A DNA stretch of 64,000 nucleotides from Streptomyces sp. CoH27 (GTDB lineage Bacteria; Actinomycetota; Actinomycetes; Streptomycetales; Streptomycetaceae). A program made the translations under genes and the position numbers. This document shows positions 18,738 through 28,101 of this stretch, piece by piece (the first letter of the stretch is position 1; each line of letters starts with the position of its first letter). Under the pieces are notes generated by a model, which had not been told where the DNA came from, did no database searches, and saw only the letters and a program-made list of their open reading frames with translations. Location: positions 85,123-149,122 of the forward strand of contig NZ_JAIQYY010000020.1 of assembly GCF_020181035.1 (NCBI RefSeq). The letters are read 5' to 3'.

Positions 18738-18754
18738 CCTACCGATTGTTCGGT
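18738..18754. promoter_or_regulatory. Near copy of the paa TetR operator in the bkdA-bkdR gap
   Basis: This 17-base stretch contains ACCGATTGTTCGGT and matches the operator in front of paaN at 15 of 17 positions. It lies 58 bases upstream of the bkdA start codon, where a repressor could block the bkd operon. Binding by the same regulator is inference. Confidence 0.45.
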
Positions 18755-18781
18755 CGTCGGCACATTTTGGCTACAGGCCCC

Positions 18782-18817
18782 TCCAGGCTGTGGACAAACG
18801 GTTCTCCACAGCCTGGA
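18782..18817. promoter_or_regulatory. 13-bp perfect inverted repeat with two DnaA-box-like sequences
   Basis: Arms TCCAGGCTGTGGA and TCCACAGCCTGGA are exactly complementary around a ten-base spacer, ending 38 bases before the bkdR start. The inner edges contain TTGTCCACA (minus strand, 18789-18797), the preferred Streptomyces DnaA box, and TTCTCCACA (plus strand, 18802-18810). It could be an operator for the Lrp-type protein, an mRNA hairpin, or a DnaA site. Confidence 0.6.
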
Positions 18818-18855
18818 ATGAACGCAGGACGTCCACGGCGAGGAGGCGGGGGGAC

Positions 18856-19356
18856 ATGGCAGCTGAACAATTGGCCGACGGACCGCAGGACGGCGTCCCG
18901 CTGCCGCCCCCGCGTCCGCTCGACGCGATCGATCAGGACATCCTGAGAATCCTGCAGGCGGACGGCCGCGCCTCGATACGGTCGGTCGCCGAACGTGTCC
19001 ACGTCTCGCGCGCCAACGCGTACGCGCGCATCAACCGGCTCGTCGAGGACGGGGTGATCCGCGGCTTCGGCGCGCGCGTGGACCACGAGCGGGCGGGGCA
19101 CGGCACCTCGGCGTACATCACGCTGAAGATCGTCCAGAACACCTGGCGCACGGTCCGCGAGCAGCTCAGGCAGCTGCCCGGTGCCTCCCACATCGCCCTC
19201 GTGGGCGGCGACTTCGACGTGCTGCTGCTGGTGCACACGCCCGACAACAGGGCGCTGCGCGAGCTGGTGCTCACCCGGCTCCAGGCGATCCCCGAGGTGC
19301 TCAGCACGCGCACGCTGCTGGTGTTCGAGGAGGAGGACCTGGAGCCGGAGGCGTAA
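18856..19356 (+). CDS. bkdR: Lrp/AsnC family regulator divergent from the bkd operon
   Basis: A 166-residue Lrp-type regulator. A winged helix-turn-helix occupies about residues 25-80 (LDAIDQDILRILQADGRASIRSVAERVHVSRANAYARINRL), and an effector-binding RAM domain follows (about 90-160, ending LSTRTLLVFEEEDLEPEA). Such proteins sense amino acids as dimers or octamers. GAGGCGGGGGGAC precedes ATG 18856; earlier in-frame codons run into the bkdA promoter and are not used. The divergent position matches the bkdR gene known next to Streptomyces bkd operons, so control of bkdABC by branched-chain amino acids is the likely role. Confidence 0.9.
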   Translation: MAAEQLADGPQDGVPLPPPRPLDAIDQDILRILQADGRASIRSVAERVHVSRANAYARINRLVEDGVIRGFGARVDHERAGHGTSAYITLKIVQNTWRTVREQLRQLPGASHIALVGGDFDVLLLVHTPDNRALRELVLTRLQAIPEVLSTRTLLVFEEEDLEPEA

Positions 19357-19393
19357 AGGGGTGCGCCGGAGGCGTGATCTTCGGTGCCCGGTG

Positions 19394-19981
19394 TCAGTCC
19401 TGACGCAGGCCGGAGAAGACGAGCCGGACCACCGCGTCGGCCACCTCGCGGTCGCCGGCCCCGCTCGGGTCCGGCCGGTACCACTCCACGATCGAGTTGA
19501 TCATCCCGAAGACCAGCCGGGTGGCCAGGCGGACCTCGACGTCGCCGCGCACGTCGCCGTCGGCGGCAGCGGCCTTCAGCAGTTCGGCGACCCGGTGGTC
19601 GAAGTCGCGCCGCCGCTCCAGCGCCCAGCGCTCGGTCTCGGTGTTGCCGCGTACACGCAGCAGCAGTGTGACGTAGGGCAGCTCGCCTATCAGCACCTCG
19701 ACCATGCGGCGCACGACGTGCTCCAGCCGGTCGACGGGCCGCCCCACGCGCGCGTGCTCCTCGTCCAGGATGGCGAACAGACCGTCCAGGGCGCGGCTGA
19801 CGGCCCGGCGCAGCAGCTCCTCCTTGCCGCTGACGTGGTGGTAGATCGACGACTTGGAGATCCCGGCCGCCTTGGACAGGTGCTCCATGGAGGTGCCGTC
19901 GTAGCCGCGCTCGTTGAAGACCCGCACGGCGACGGACAGGAGCGTCTCCGGGGTGTACGTGTCGCGTCTGGCCGTGGTCAT
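19394..19981 (-). CDS. paaR: TetR family regulator of phenylacetate genes (PaaR-like)
   Basis: A 195-residue TetR regulator. The helix-turn-helix is TSMEHLSKAAGISKSSIYHHVSGKEELL near residue 30-57; the C-terminal ligand domain resembles acyl-CoA-responsive TetR proteins. Its ATG overlaps the stop of the 3-hydroxyacyl-CoA dehydrogenase gene (ATGA), so both come from the promoter between paaH and paaN. That promoter and the paaA promoter share an exact 21-bp palindromic site, which this protein most likely binds, with phenylacetyl-CoA as the expected ligand by analogy. Confidence 0.85.
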   Translation of the reverse strand: MTTARRDTYTPETLLSVAVRVFNERGYDGTSMEHLSKAAGISKSSIYHHVSGKEELLRRAVSRALDGLFAILDEEHARVGRPVDRLEHVVRRMVEVLIGELPYVTLLLRVRGNTETERWALERRRDFDHRVAELLKAAAADGDVRGDVEVRLATRLVFGMINSIVEWYRPDPSGAGDREVADAVVRLVFSGLRQD

Positions 19982-21492
19982 GAGGCGCCCTCCCGCTTGT
20001 CGACGGCGTATGCGTGGCGGTAGAGCGCGAGCGAGGGCGCGTAGCGTCCGGACGCGTCGCGCTCGTGCATCTCGTCCAGGACGTCGATCGCGAAGTCACG
20101 GCCGAGCCTGCGGTCCCACTCGAACGGGCCGAGCGGGTAGTTGACCCCGAGGCGCATGGCCGTGTCGATGTCCTCCTCGGTGGCCACGCCCTTGGCGACG
20201 GCGTCGTGGGCGAGGTCGATGATCCGGGCGACGGTGCGCGCGACGATCATGCCGGGGACGTCGCCGATGACGCTGACGTCCTTGCCGAGCGCCTGGAACA
20301 GGCCGGTGGCCTCGGTGAGGGTCCGCGGCGAGGTGTCGTGGCCGGCGGACAGGGCGATGCGGGTGGCCGTGCGGTAGTCGAGGGCGAGGTCGAAGTAGAC
20401 GACGTCCCGGAACTCCACGGAGGTCTGACCGTCGGCGAGGACCAGCTGGCCGCCGCCGGGCAGCACCAGGCGCGTGCCGTTGTCCTCGTCCTCCTCGCGG
20501 ACCTGGATGCCCGCCTCCCGGATCAGCGCGAGCAGTTCGGCGGCGGGGCCGAGGTCACCCTCGGCGACGACGTACGCGGGCGGCTGCTCCTTGTCGGCGG
20601 TGTGCGGTTCGGCCCGCTCGGCGCCCTCGGCGTAGTCGTACCAGCCGTGCCCGCTCTTGCGGCCGAGGCGGCCGGACTCCACCAGCCTGCGCTGTGCGAG
20701 GGAGGGCGTGAAGCGCACGTCCTGGAAGAAGGACTGCCACACCGAGTGCGTCACCGACTCGTTGACGTCCTGTCCGATCAGGTCGGTCAGCTCGAAGGCG
20801 CCCATCTTGAAGCCGCCGGAACCGCGCAGCACCGCGTCGATGGTGGCGGGGTCGGCCGCCTGGGCCTCGTAGACGGCGAACGCCTCGGCGTAGAAGGGCC
20901 GGGCGATCCGGTTGACGATGAAGCCCGGGGTGTCCGCGCAGGCCACCGGGGTCTTGCCCCAGGCGCGGGCGGTCTCGTACGCGCGCGTGGCCGACGTGAC
21001 GTCGGTGGCGAACCCGGAGACGACCTCGACGAGCGGCAGCAGCGGGGCCGGGTTGAAGAAGTGCAGGCCGACGAAGCGGCCGGGATGGCGCAGGGCGCCG
21101 CCGATGGCCGTCACCGACAGCGAGGAGGTGTTGGTGGCGAGCAGGCAGTCCTCGGCGACGATGTCCTCCAGTTCGCCGAAAAGCTGCTGTTTGACGTGCA
21201 GCCGCTCCAGGACCGCCTCCACGACCAGCGCGCAGTCGGCCAGCTCGGTGAGGCTGTCCACGGGCTTCAGTCGGTCGTGGGCGGCGTCCCGCTGGGCGGC
21301 GCCGAGCTTGCCCTTGGCGACGAGCCGGTCGAGGCGGGCGCCGATCTCTTCGGCCGCGTCCCGGGCGCGCCCGGCGACGGCGTCGTAGAGCCGCACCGGG
21401 TGGCCGGCGACCAGCGCGACCTGGGCGATGCCCTGGCCCATGGTGCCGGTGCCGACGACGGCCACGGGGCTGCTGAGGTCGAGTGCTGTCAT
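19978..21492 (-). CDS. paaH: 3-hydroxyacyl-CoA dehydrogenase (PaaH/PaaC type)
   Basis: A 504-residue NAD-dependent dehydrogenase expected to oxidise 3-hydroxyadipyl-CoA late in phenylacetate breakdown. The NAD-binding motif VVGTGTMGQGIAQVALVAGH is near residue 12; the catalytic His lies in VGLHFFNPAPLLPLVEVV. Two C-terminal dimerisation domains follow (TPGFIVNRIARPFYAEAF with GAFELTDLIGQDVN, and PGMIVARTVARIIDLAHDAV with MRLGVNYPLGPFEW), so this is the long form with a duplicated C-terminal domain. It is divergent from paaN and coupled to paaR. Confidence 0.92.
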   Translation of the reverse strand: MTALDLSSPVAVVGTGTMGQGIAQVALVAGHPVRLYDAVAGRARDAAEEIGARLDRLVAKGKLGAAQRDAAHDRLKPVDSLTELADCALVVEAVLERLHVKQQLFGELEDIVAEDCLLATNTSSLSVTAIGGALRHPGRFVGLHFFNPAPLLPLVEVVSGFATDVTSATRAYETARAWGKTPVACADTPGFIVNRIARPFYAEAFAVYEAQAADPATIDAVLRGSGGFKMGAFELTDLIGQDVNESVTHSVWQSFFQDVRFTPSLAQRRLVESGRLGRKSGHGWYDYAEGAERAEPHTADKEQPPAYVVAEGDLGPAAELLALIREAGIQVREEDEDNGTRLVLPGGGQLVLADGQTSVEFRDVVYFDLALDYRTATRIALSAGHDTSPRTLTEATGLFQALGKDVSVIGDVPGMIVARTVARIIDLAHDAVAKGVATEEDIDTAMRLGVNYPLGPFEWDRRLGRDFAIDVLDEMHERDASGRYAPSLALYRHAYAVDKREGAS

Positions 21493-21541
21493 GTGCGCGA
21501 TCCTCCCGCACGGGGTTTTCCACAGATGCGGCGGTCCCCCT

Positions 21542-21562
21542 TGTCCCGACCGATCGTTCGGT
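21542..21562. promoter_or_regulatory. Palindromic TetR-type operator in the paaH-paaN gap
   Basis: The core ACCGATCGTTCGGT is a near-perfect palindrome, and 21 bases here equal, in reverse orientation, those at 26717-26737 in front of paaA. It lies between divergent paaH and paaN, with a TTTTCCACA sequence at 21516-21524 alongside. Confidence 0.8.
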
Positions 21563-21651
21563 TACTCTAGCTCTGACCGTCTCATCCCGCTGCTCTTTCT
21601 GCCAGGCCGTGAACTCGACGAAGAGTTCCCCAGACGAGGAGTTGGTCCCGC

Positions 21652-23343
21652 ATGGCCGCCGAACTGTCCGTGCCCGATCTGATCGCGAAGCACCGGCCCA
21701 CCCTGGACCAGGCGCTGGAAGCGATCCGTACGCGCGCGTACTGGTCCCCGCACCCCGAGCACCCGAAGGCCTACGGCGAGAACGGCAGCCTGGACGCGGC
21801 AGCCGGCAAGGCCGCGTTCGACGCCGTACTGAACACCCGCCTGGACCTCGGCCAGCCCGGCACGGACGACTGGACGGGCGGCGAGGTCTCGCCGTACGGC
21901 ATCGAGCTGGGCGTTACGTACCCGCACGCGGACGCGGACGTGCTGCTGCCCGCGATGAAGGCCGGTCAGCGCGCCTGGCGGGACGCCGGCCCGGAGACGC
22001 GCGCGGTGGTCTGTCTGGAGATCCTCAAGCGGATCAGCGACCGGACGCACGAGTTCGCGCACGTCGTCATGCACACCAGCGGCCAGGCCTTCATGATGGC
22101 GTTCCAGGCGGGCGGCCCGCACGCCCAGGACCGCGGCCTGGAGGCGGTGGCCTACGCGTACGCGGAGCAGGTCCGCACACCGGACGCGGCCGAGTGGACC
22201 AAGCCCCAGGGCAAGAAGGACCCGCTGGCCCTCACCAAGCGGTTCACGCCGGTGCCGCGCGGCATCGCCCTGCTCATCGGCTGCAACACCTTCCCGACCT
22301 GGAACGGCTTCCCGGGCCTGTTCGCCTCCCTCGCCACCGGCAACGCGGTCCTGGTCAAGCCCCACCCGCGCGCGGTGCTGCCGCTCGCCCTCACTGTCCA
22401 GGTCGCCCGGGACGTGCTGGCCGGAGCCGGCTTCGACCCGAACCTGGTGGCGCTGGCCGCCGAGCGCCCCGGCGAGGGCATCGCCAAGACCCTGGCCACC
22501 CGCCCCGAGATCCGGATCATCGACTACACCGGCTCGACGTCCTTCGGCGACTGGCTGGAGGCCAACGCCCGCCAGGCGCAGGTCTACACGGAGAAGGCCG
22601 GCGTCAACACGGTGCTCGTGCACTCCACGGACAACTACAAGGGCATGCTGGCCAACCTGGCGTTCTCGCTGTCCCTGTACAGCGGCCAGATGTGCACCAC
22701 CCCGCAGAACCTGCTCGTTCCCCGCGACGGCATCCGCACCGACGAGGGCTCCAAGACCTTCGACGAGGTCACCGCCGACCTCGCCCGCGCGATCGACGGC
22801 CTCCTCGGCGACGACGCGCGCGCGAACGCCCTGCTGGGCGCGATCGTCAACCCGGACGTCAAGGCCCGTCTGGAAGCCGCGGCCGGCCTCGGCGAAGTCG
22901 CCCTCGCCTCCCGGGAGATCACCAACCCGGACTTCCCGGACGCGGTCGTGCGCACCCCCGTCATCGTCAAGCTGGACGGCGCCAAGCCTGACGACCAGGC
23001 CGCCTACATGAGCGAGTGCTTCGGCCCCGTCTCCTTCGCCGTCGCGGTCGACTCGGCCGCAGACGCCGTGGAGCTGCTGCGCCGTACGGTCCGCGAGAAG
23101 GGCGCGATGACGGTCGGCGCCTACACCACCGACCCCGAGGTCGAGCGGGCCGTCGAGGAGGCCTGCCTGGAGGAGGCGGCCCAGCTGTCCCTCAACCTGA
23201 CCGGCGGGGTGTACGTCAACCAGACCGCCGCCTTCTCCGACTTCCACGGCTCGGGCGGCAACCCTGCGGCGAACGCCGCCCTCACCGACGGCGCGTTCGT
23301 GGCCAGCCGGTTCCGGGTCGTCGAGGTGCGCCGGGAGGCCTAG
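21652..23343 (+). CDS. paaN: PaaN, aldehyde dehydrogenase-type phenylacetate degradation protein
   Basis: A 563-residue aldehyde dehydrogenase-fold protein of the PaaN subgroup, proposed to oxidise the ring-opened semialdehyde intermediate. The cofactor region FTPVPRGIALLIGCNTFPTWNGFPGLFASLATGNAVLVKPHP is near residue 195, and the catalytic Cys lies in YSGQMCTTPQNLLVPRDGI near residue 350. The C-terminal segment GGVYVNQTAAFSDFHGSGGNPAAN is typical. No fused MaoC-type hydratase domain is present, unlike E. coli PaaZ. GAGGAG precedes ATG 21652 by about eleven bases. It converges on an rRNA methyltransferase with a four-base overlap of the stop codons. Confidence 0.92.
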   Translation: MAAELSVPDLIAKHRPTLDQALEAIRTRAYWSPHPEHPKAYGENGSLDAAAGKAAFDAVLNTRLDLGQPGTDDWTGGEVSPYGIELGVTYPHADADVLLPAMKAGQRAWRDAGPETRAVVCLEILKRISDRTHEFAHVVMHTSGQAFMMAFQAGGPHAQDRGLEAVAYAYAEQVRTPDAAEWTKPQGKKDPLALTKRFTPVPRGIALLIGCNTFPTWNGFPGLFASLATGNAVLVKPHPRAVLPLALTVQVARDVLAGAGFDPNLVALAAERPGEGIAKTLATRPEIRIIDYTGSTSFGDWLEANARQAQVYTEKAGVNTVLVHSTDNYKGMLANLAFSLSLYSGQMCTTPQNLLVPRDGIRTDEGSKTFDEVTADLARAIDGLLGDDARANALLGAIVNPDVKARLEAAAGLGEVALASREITNPDFPDAVVRTPVIVKLDGAKPDDQAAYMSECFGPVSFAVAVDSAADAVELLRRTVREKGAMTVGAYTTDPEVERAVEEACLEEAAQLSLNLTGGVYVNQTAAFSDFHGSGGNPAANAALTDGAFVASRFRVVEVRREA

Positions 23344-24107
23344 GAAGAGGCCCGGGAGTCCGTGGATGCGCCCCCGGTGACGCTCCAGTGGTACAGCGTC
23401 ATCGCCACGCTGGTGGCCAGGTTGTAGCTGGAGACCTGGGGGCGCATCGGCAGGGACAGCAGATGATCGGCACGCGCGCGCAGTGCGACGGACAGTCCGC
23501 TGCGCTCGGAACCGAAGGCGAGGACGGCGTCGTCCGGCAGCTTCACGCCCCGGATGTCGTCACCCTCGGGATCCAGCGCGAACACCGGCCCCGGGGGCAG
23601 CTCGTCGACGCCGAGGCGCTCCACGGCGGTCGCGAAGTGCAGCCCGGCGCCGCCACGCACCACGGTGGGGTGCCACGGGTCGAGCGGGCCCGTGGTGACC
23701 ACCCCGGTCGCCCCGAAACCGGCGGCCAGCCGGATCACGGCACCGGCGTTGCCGAGGTTGCGGGGGTTGTCCAGGACCACGACGGGCGCGGTGCGCGGGG
23801 TGCGGGCGAGCGTGCGCAGATTGGCCTCGCGGGACGGCCGTACGGCGAGCGCGGCCACCCCGGTCGGGTGGGGCCGCGGCACGAGCGAGGCGTACGTCTG
23901 CGCGGGCACCTCGGTGAGCAGCGCGTCCAGCGCGTCCCGCACGTCCCCGGCCAGCTCCCCGGCCAGCGCGAGCGCGGCCGCCCGGTCGGTGGTGACCGCC
24001 ACCGGCACCTCGGCCCCGAAGCGCAGCGCATGCTTCAGGGCGTGGAAGCCGTCGAGCAGCACAGCACTGCCGGCGTGCTCGCGCCAGCGGGTCAGCGGGT
24101 CGGTCAT
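23340..24107 (-). CDS. SpoU/TrmH family RNA 2'-O-ribose methyltransferase
   Basis: A 255-residue SPOUT methyltransferase. The three conserved motifs appear in order: motif 1 VVVLDNPRNLGNAGAVIRLAAGFGATGVV near residue 118, motif 2 DAVLAFGSERSGLS, and motif 3 LSLPMRPQVSSYNLATSVAMTLYHW, which form the AdoMet-binding trefoil knot. Family members methylate a ribose in rRNA or tRNA; the exact nucleotide cannot be told. ATG 24107 (MTDPLTRW) marks the start, because the longer open frame upstream runs into the HTTM gene and has no similarity. The stop codons of this gene and paaN share the palindrome CTAG. Confidence 0.88.
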   Translation of the reverse strand: MTDPLTRWREHAGSAVLLDGFHALKHALRFGAEVPVAVTTDRAAALALAGELAGDVRDALDALLTEVPAQTYASLVPRPHPTGVAALAVRPSREANLRTLARTPRTAPVVVLDNPRNLGNAGAVIRLAAGFGATGVVTTGPLDPWHPTVVRGGAGLHFATAVERLGVDELPPGPVFALDPEGDDIRGVKLPDDAVLAFGSERSGLSVALRARADHLLSLPMRPQVSSYNLATSVAMTLYHWSVTGGASTDSRASS

Positions 24108-24157
24108 GCGATGAACCCTACGCGGCCCCCACGGCCCCCTACACGACCTCGACGACC

Positions 24158-25375
24158 CTACTCGGCCCCCACCCGGCCCATGGCGACCTGCTCGTCCTCC
24201 TCCGCTGAGCGCGGTTCGGGCACCGTACGCACCCCGCGCCGCACGACCCGCACACGCGCGCGTGCCGTCAGCGCGCCCAGCCGGCGCAGGAAGGACGTCG
24301 GCAGGAAGACCGCGTCCGTGGTGATCATCGCCAGCGAGAAGAACGGCAGGCCGAGGACGACCGCGATCACCGAGTGCTCGATCATCAGCAGCACCAGCAG
24401 GACGTTCTTGACCCGCCGGTTGAACAGGGTGAACGGAAAGGCGACCTGCACCATGACCGTCCCATAGGCCACGACCATCATGATCGTGCCGCTGGAGGAC
24501 ATCAGATCGGCGAGACCGGGCCACGGCGAGAAGTAGTCCAGGTGGAGCGGGTAGTAGACGGCCGTGCCGTCCTGCCAGCGCGAGCCCTGGATCTTGTACC
24601 AGCCCGCCGTCGCGTAGATCAGGCACGCCTCCGCCATGATCACGACCAGGGCACCGTTGTGCAGGATGTTGGCGACGACGTCCAGCAGGATCTTCGGGTC
24701 CCGCGCCTTCGCCCAGCGGTCAACGGCCCACCACAGGGCGAGTCCCACCAGGGCCGTCCACAGCAGCGCGGGGATCAGCCAGCCGTTGTCGAACCGGCCG
24801 GTGACCGTCGCGAGCACGAGCGCCAGGCCCAGCACCGCCCACAGGACCGGTCCGACCCGGTCGGCGGGAACCCGCTCCCCACGCGCGCGTGCCGCCTCTG
24901 CCCGCTCCGCCCGCCGCGCGTCCAGCGACCACACCTGACCGCAGCGCGTGAACACGAGATAGAAGGACATCAGGTGCAGGACGTTGTCGCCGCCGTCGCC
25001 GACGAAGACACTGCGGTTCTGCAGCGACAGCACGCCCACCATGAACAGCACGGACGCCGTCCGGGTCCGCCAGCCGAGCAGCAGCGCGGCGCTGGCGAGG
25101 AGCGCCAGCAGATAGAAGCACTCGAACCAGAGCTGTGTGTCGGACCAGAGCAGGGCCGTGAAGGCGTGATTGTCGGCGGTCAGCGCCCTGGCGAGGTTCC
25201 AGCCCCACGGCCCGGTGGGGCCGTACAGCTCCTGCCGGTTCGGGAACTCGCGCAGCAGGAACAGCAGCCAGGTCCCGGCGAACCCGATGCGGATCACGGC
25301 GCTCTGGTACGGCCCGAGCGCGGACCCGGTGACCCGGGCGATCCCACGCGAGAGAGTCAGGGAGAGACGGTTCAC
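24158..25375 (-). CDS. HTTM-domain integral membrane protein
   Basis: A 405-residue membrane protein of the HTTM family, related to the membrane part of vitamin K-dependent gamma-carboxylase. It shows eight or so hydrophobic helices, among them SAVIRIGFAGTWLLFLL, CFYLLALLASAALLLGW and NVLLVLLMIEHSVIAVVLGL. The conserved family block includes SVFVGDGGDNVLHLMSFYL and YATAGWYKIQGSRWQDGTAVY. The enzymatic role in bacteria is not established. GTG 25375 overlaps the stop of the DUF5819 gene (GTGA), so the two are co-translated, and this pairing of HTTM with DUF5819 is common in actinomycetes. Confidence 0.85.
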   Translation of the reverse strand: MNRLSLTLSRGIARVTGSALGPYQSAVIRIGFAGTWLLFLLREFPNRQELYGPTGPWGWNLARALTADNHAFTALLWSDTQLWFECFYLLALLASAALLLGWRTRTASVLFMVGVLSLQNRSVFVGDGGDNVLHLMSFYLVFTRCGQVWSLDARRAERAEAARARGERVPADRVGPVLWAVLGLALVLATVTGRFDNGWLIPALLWTALVGLALWWAVDRWAKARDPKILLDVVANILHNGALVVIMAEACLIYATAGWYKIQGSRWQDGTAVYYPLHLDYFSPWPGLADLMSSSGTIMMVVAYGTVMVQVAFPFTLFNRRVKNVLLVLLMIEHSVIAVVLGLPFFSLAMITTDAVFLPTSFLRRLGALTARARVRVVRRGVRTVPEPRSAEEDEQVAMGRVGAE

Positions 25376-26373
25376 CGCACACCCCCGGCGGCCTCGTCGG
25401 CGGTCACGGTCCACCAGGGAAGCAGGCGGTAGACGGGCTGGTCGGACACGCGCTCAGGGCTCCACTTCGGCGGCTGCACATTGGTCGTGCTGGAGCGGAC
25501 CTGCACCCGCTGTATGACGCCCAGCTTGTCCGGCGGATCGTTCCGGTACAGCCGCATCACCACGATCCGACGCAGGTACTGCTCGGACAGGGAGCCCCGC
25601 ATGCCCACGGGCCGGTTGTCGACGCCGTGCGTGGCGGTGAAGAAGTCCCAGGCCCGGCGCAGCTCGTTCTGCTGCGTGTGGCTGGGCGCCAGGTTGCCGT
25701 CGATGGCGGCGCCGTCCTGGGCGGACAGATCGATCCACCCGGTGGTGCGCAGCTCCCCGTCCTTCGTCCGCGTCTCGGCGCGCACCTGGACGGCGATGTT
25801 CTGCTGGAGCGGATTCGGGGCGAACAGCTTCCAGTTCTGCTCGAACTCCGGGTACACCCACTCCTCGACCGCCTTGCCGTGCTGCTTCGTCACCGTGTTC
25901 GCCGGGGCGAGGCTGAGGAACACCATCAGCAGATGCACACAGGCGGCCACCCCGACCACGGCGAGCGCCAGCGCCGCGCCGACCTGGTAGCGGGGGGAGA
26001 GGGCAGCCACACCGGCACGGGGCTCGGCGGGCGGCGACGCGGGGACGTCAGGCCGACCGGCCGTGCCTGTCCGGTCGGGTCCGGTAGCCATGCCTGTCCG
26101 GTCGGGGTCCTCAGGCCCGGCAGCCATGCCTGTCCGGTCGGGGTCCTCAGGCCCGGCAGCCATGCCTGTCCGGTCGGGGCCCTCAGGCCCGGCAGCCATG
26201 CCCGGCCGGGGGTAGGCGTCCGGGGCCGTCCGGGCCGACGCACCTCGACCGTCACCCCGGTCGTTCCCTTCCCGGCCTCCGGCGTCGTAGGCCGAAGGTT
26301 CGTCCGGGAGACGCGCCCCGGCCGGCCCGCCGGGGCCCGACCGGGCCCCCGGGTCCTCGTCGTACGCGTCCAT
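25372..26373 (-). CDS. DUF5819 family membrane protein with N-terminal 12-residue repeats
   Basis: A 333-residue protein. The first 130 residues are hydrophilic and disordered, with three exact copies of a 12-residue unit (MAAGPEDPDRTG type). One transmembrane helix follows (YQVGAALALAVVGVAACVHLLMVFLSLAP), then the DUF5819 domain on the outside (VYPEFEQNWKLFAPNPLQQNIAVQVRAET through YLRRIVVMRLYRNDPP). ATG 26373 is preceded by GGGGGACGGGACGGAC. It overlaps the HTTM gene and likely works with it at the membrane; the joint function is unknown. Confidence 0.8.
   Translation of the reverse strand: MDAYDEDPGARSGPGGPAGARLPDEPSAYDAGGREGNDRGDGRGASARTAPDAYPRPGMAAGPEGPDRTGMAAGPEDPDRTGMAAGPEDPDRTGMATGPDRTGTAGRPDVPASPPAEPRAGVAALSPRYQVGAALALAVVGVAACVHLLMVFLSLAPANTVTKQHGKAVEEWVYPEFEQNWKLFAPNPLQQNIAVQVRAETRTKDGELRTTGWIDLSAQDGAAIDGNLAPSHTQQNELRRAWDFFTATHGVDNRPVGMRGSLSEQYLRRIVVMRLYRNDPPDKLGVIQRVQVRSSTTNVQPPKWSPERVSDQPVYRLLPWWTVTADEAAGGVR
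26091..26198 (-). repeat. Three tandem 36-bp repeats in the DUF5819 gene
   Basis: Units begin at 26091, 26127 and 26163, each starting TGCCTGTCCGGTCGGGG, with one base change in the last. A shortened copy lies at 26064-26090. The unit is a multiple of three and stays in frame, so copy number changes would lengthen or shorten the cytoplasmic tail without breaking the gene. Confidence 0.85.
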
Positions 26374-26773
26374 GTCCGTCCCGTCCCCCGTCTCGGCTCG
26401 GTCGTCTCGGTTCCGTCGTTCGGTTCCGTGGCCGGCGCGGCGGCCGGCTCGGTGCGGCGGCGCGCCCTTGCCCAGCGCCACACGATTCACCCACGCCACT
26501 GTGCGGCGTCCGCACGGAACGGTACTCAGAGCCGGCCACCGGGCGCAGCCCCGGGTACGGGCCGACCTCGTGGTCCTCACCACGCCGCAGGGCACCGGAA
26601 TCCGGCCGTACCCGGCCGTACCGACCTCCGCCAGGGTTGTCCACAGGCCGGCCGCCGGAGTTTTCCACAGCGGTTGACACCCCACATCGGCCCGGCACAC
26701 CATTGATGTCACACGGACCGAACGATCGGTCGGGACAGAGTCCACCGCAGAGCCCGAGGTCAGGGGGACCGCA
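26374..26773. promoter_or_regulatory. Divergent region upstream of paaA with DnaA-box-like sequences, promoter and TetR operator
   Basis: This 400-base gap lies between the DUF5819 gene and paaA. TTGTCCACA (26637-26645) and TTTTCCACA (26661-26669) are DnaA-box-like and 24 bases apart. A -35 TTGACA at 26674-26679 is followed after 18 bases by CACCAT (26698-26703). The palindromic operator at 26717-26737 (core ACCGAACGATCGGT) would sit just downstream of the start point, where a TetR repressor acts as a roadblock. The rest encodes nothing recognisable. Confidence 0.6.
26717..26737. promoter_or_regulatory. Palindromic TetR-type operator in front of paaABCDE
   Basis: Twenty-one bases identical, on the opposite strand, to the site in the paaH-paaN gap; the inner ACCGAACGATCGGT is the palindromic core. 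Together with its position 36 bases before the paaA start this supports coordinate repression by the PaaR-like protein. Confidence 0.82.
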
Positions 26774-27813
<1,040 letters not shown>

Positions 27814-27817
<4 letters not shown>

Positions 27818-28101
27818 GCACCACCGACTGGCCCCTGTGGGAGGTCTTCGTGCGCTCCCGGCGCGGCCTCTCCCACACCCACGCCGGCAGCCTGCACGCC
27901 CCGGACGCCGAGCTGGCCCTGCGCAACGCCCGAGACCTGTACACCCGGCGCGGCGAAGGCGTCTCCATCTGGGTCGTCCCGGCCGCCGCGATCACCGCGT
28001 CCTCGCCGGACGAGAAGGACCCGTTCTTCGAACCGGCCGCCGACAAGCCCTACCGCCACCCGACCTTCTACGAGATCCCGGACGGGGTGAAGCACCTGTG
28101 A
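27814..28101 (+). CDS. paaB: Phenylacetyl-CoA epoxidase subunit B
   Basis: A 95-residue small subunit of the epoxidase complex, needed for assembly and activity with the A-C core. The sequence WPLWEVFVRSRRGLSHTHAGSLHAPD and the stretch ending RHPTFYEIPDGVKHL match the family over its whole length. ATG 27814 overlaps the paaA stop by four bases. Confidence 0.95.
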
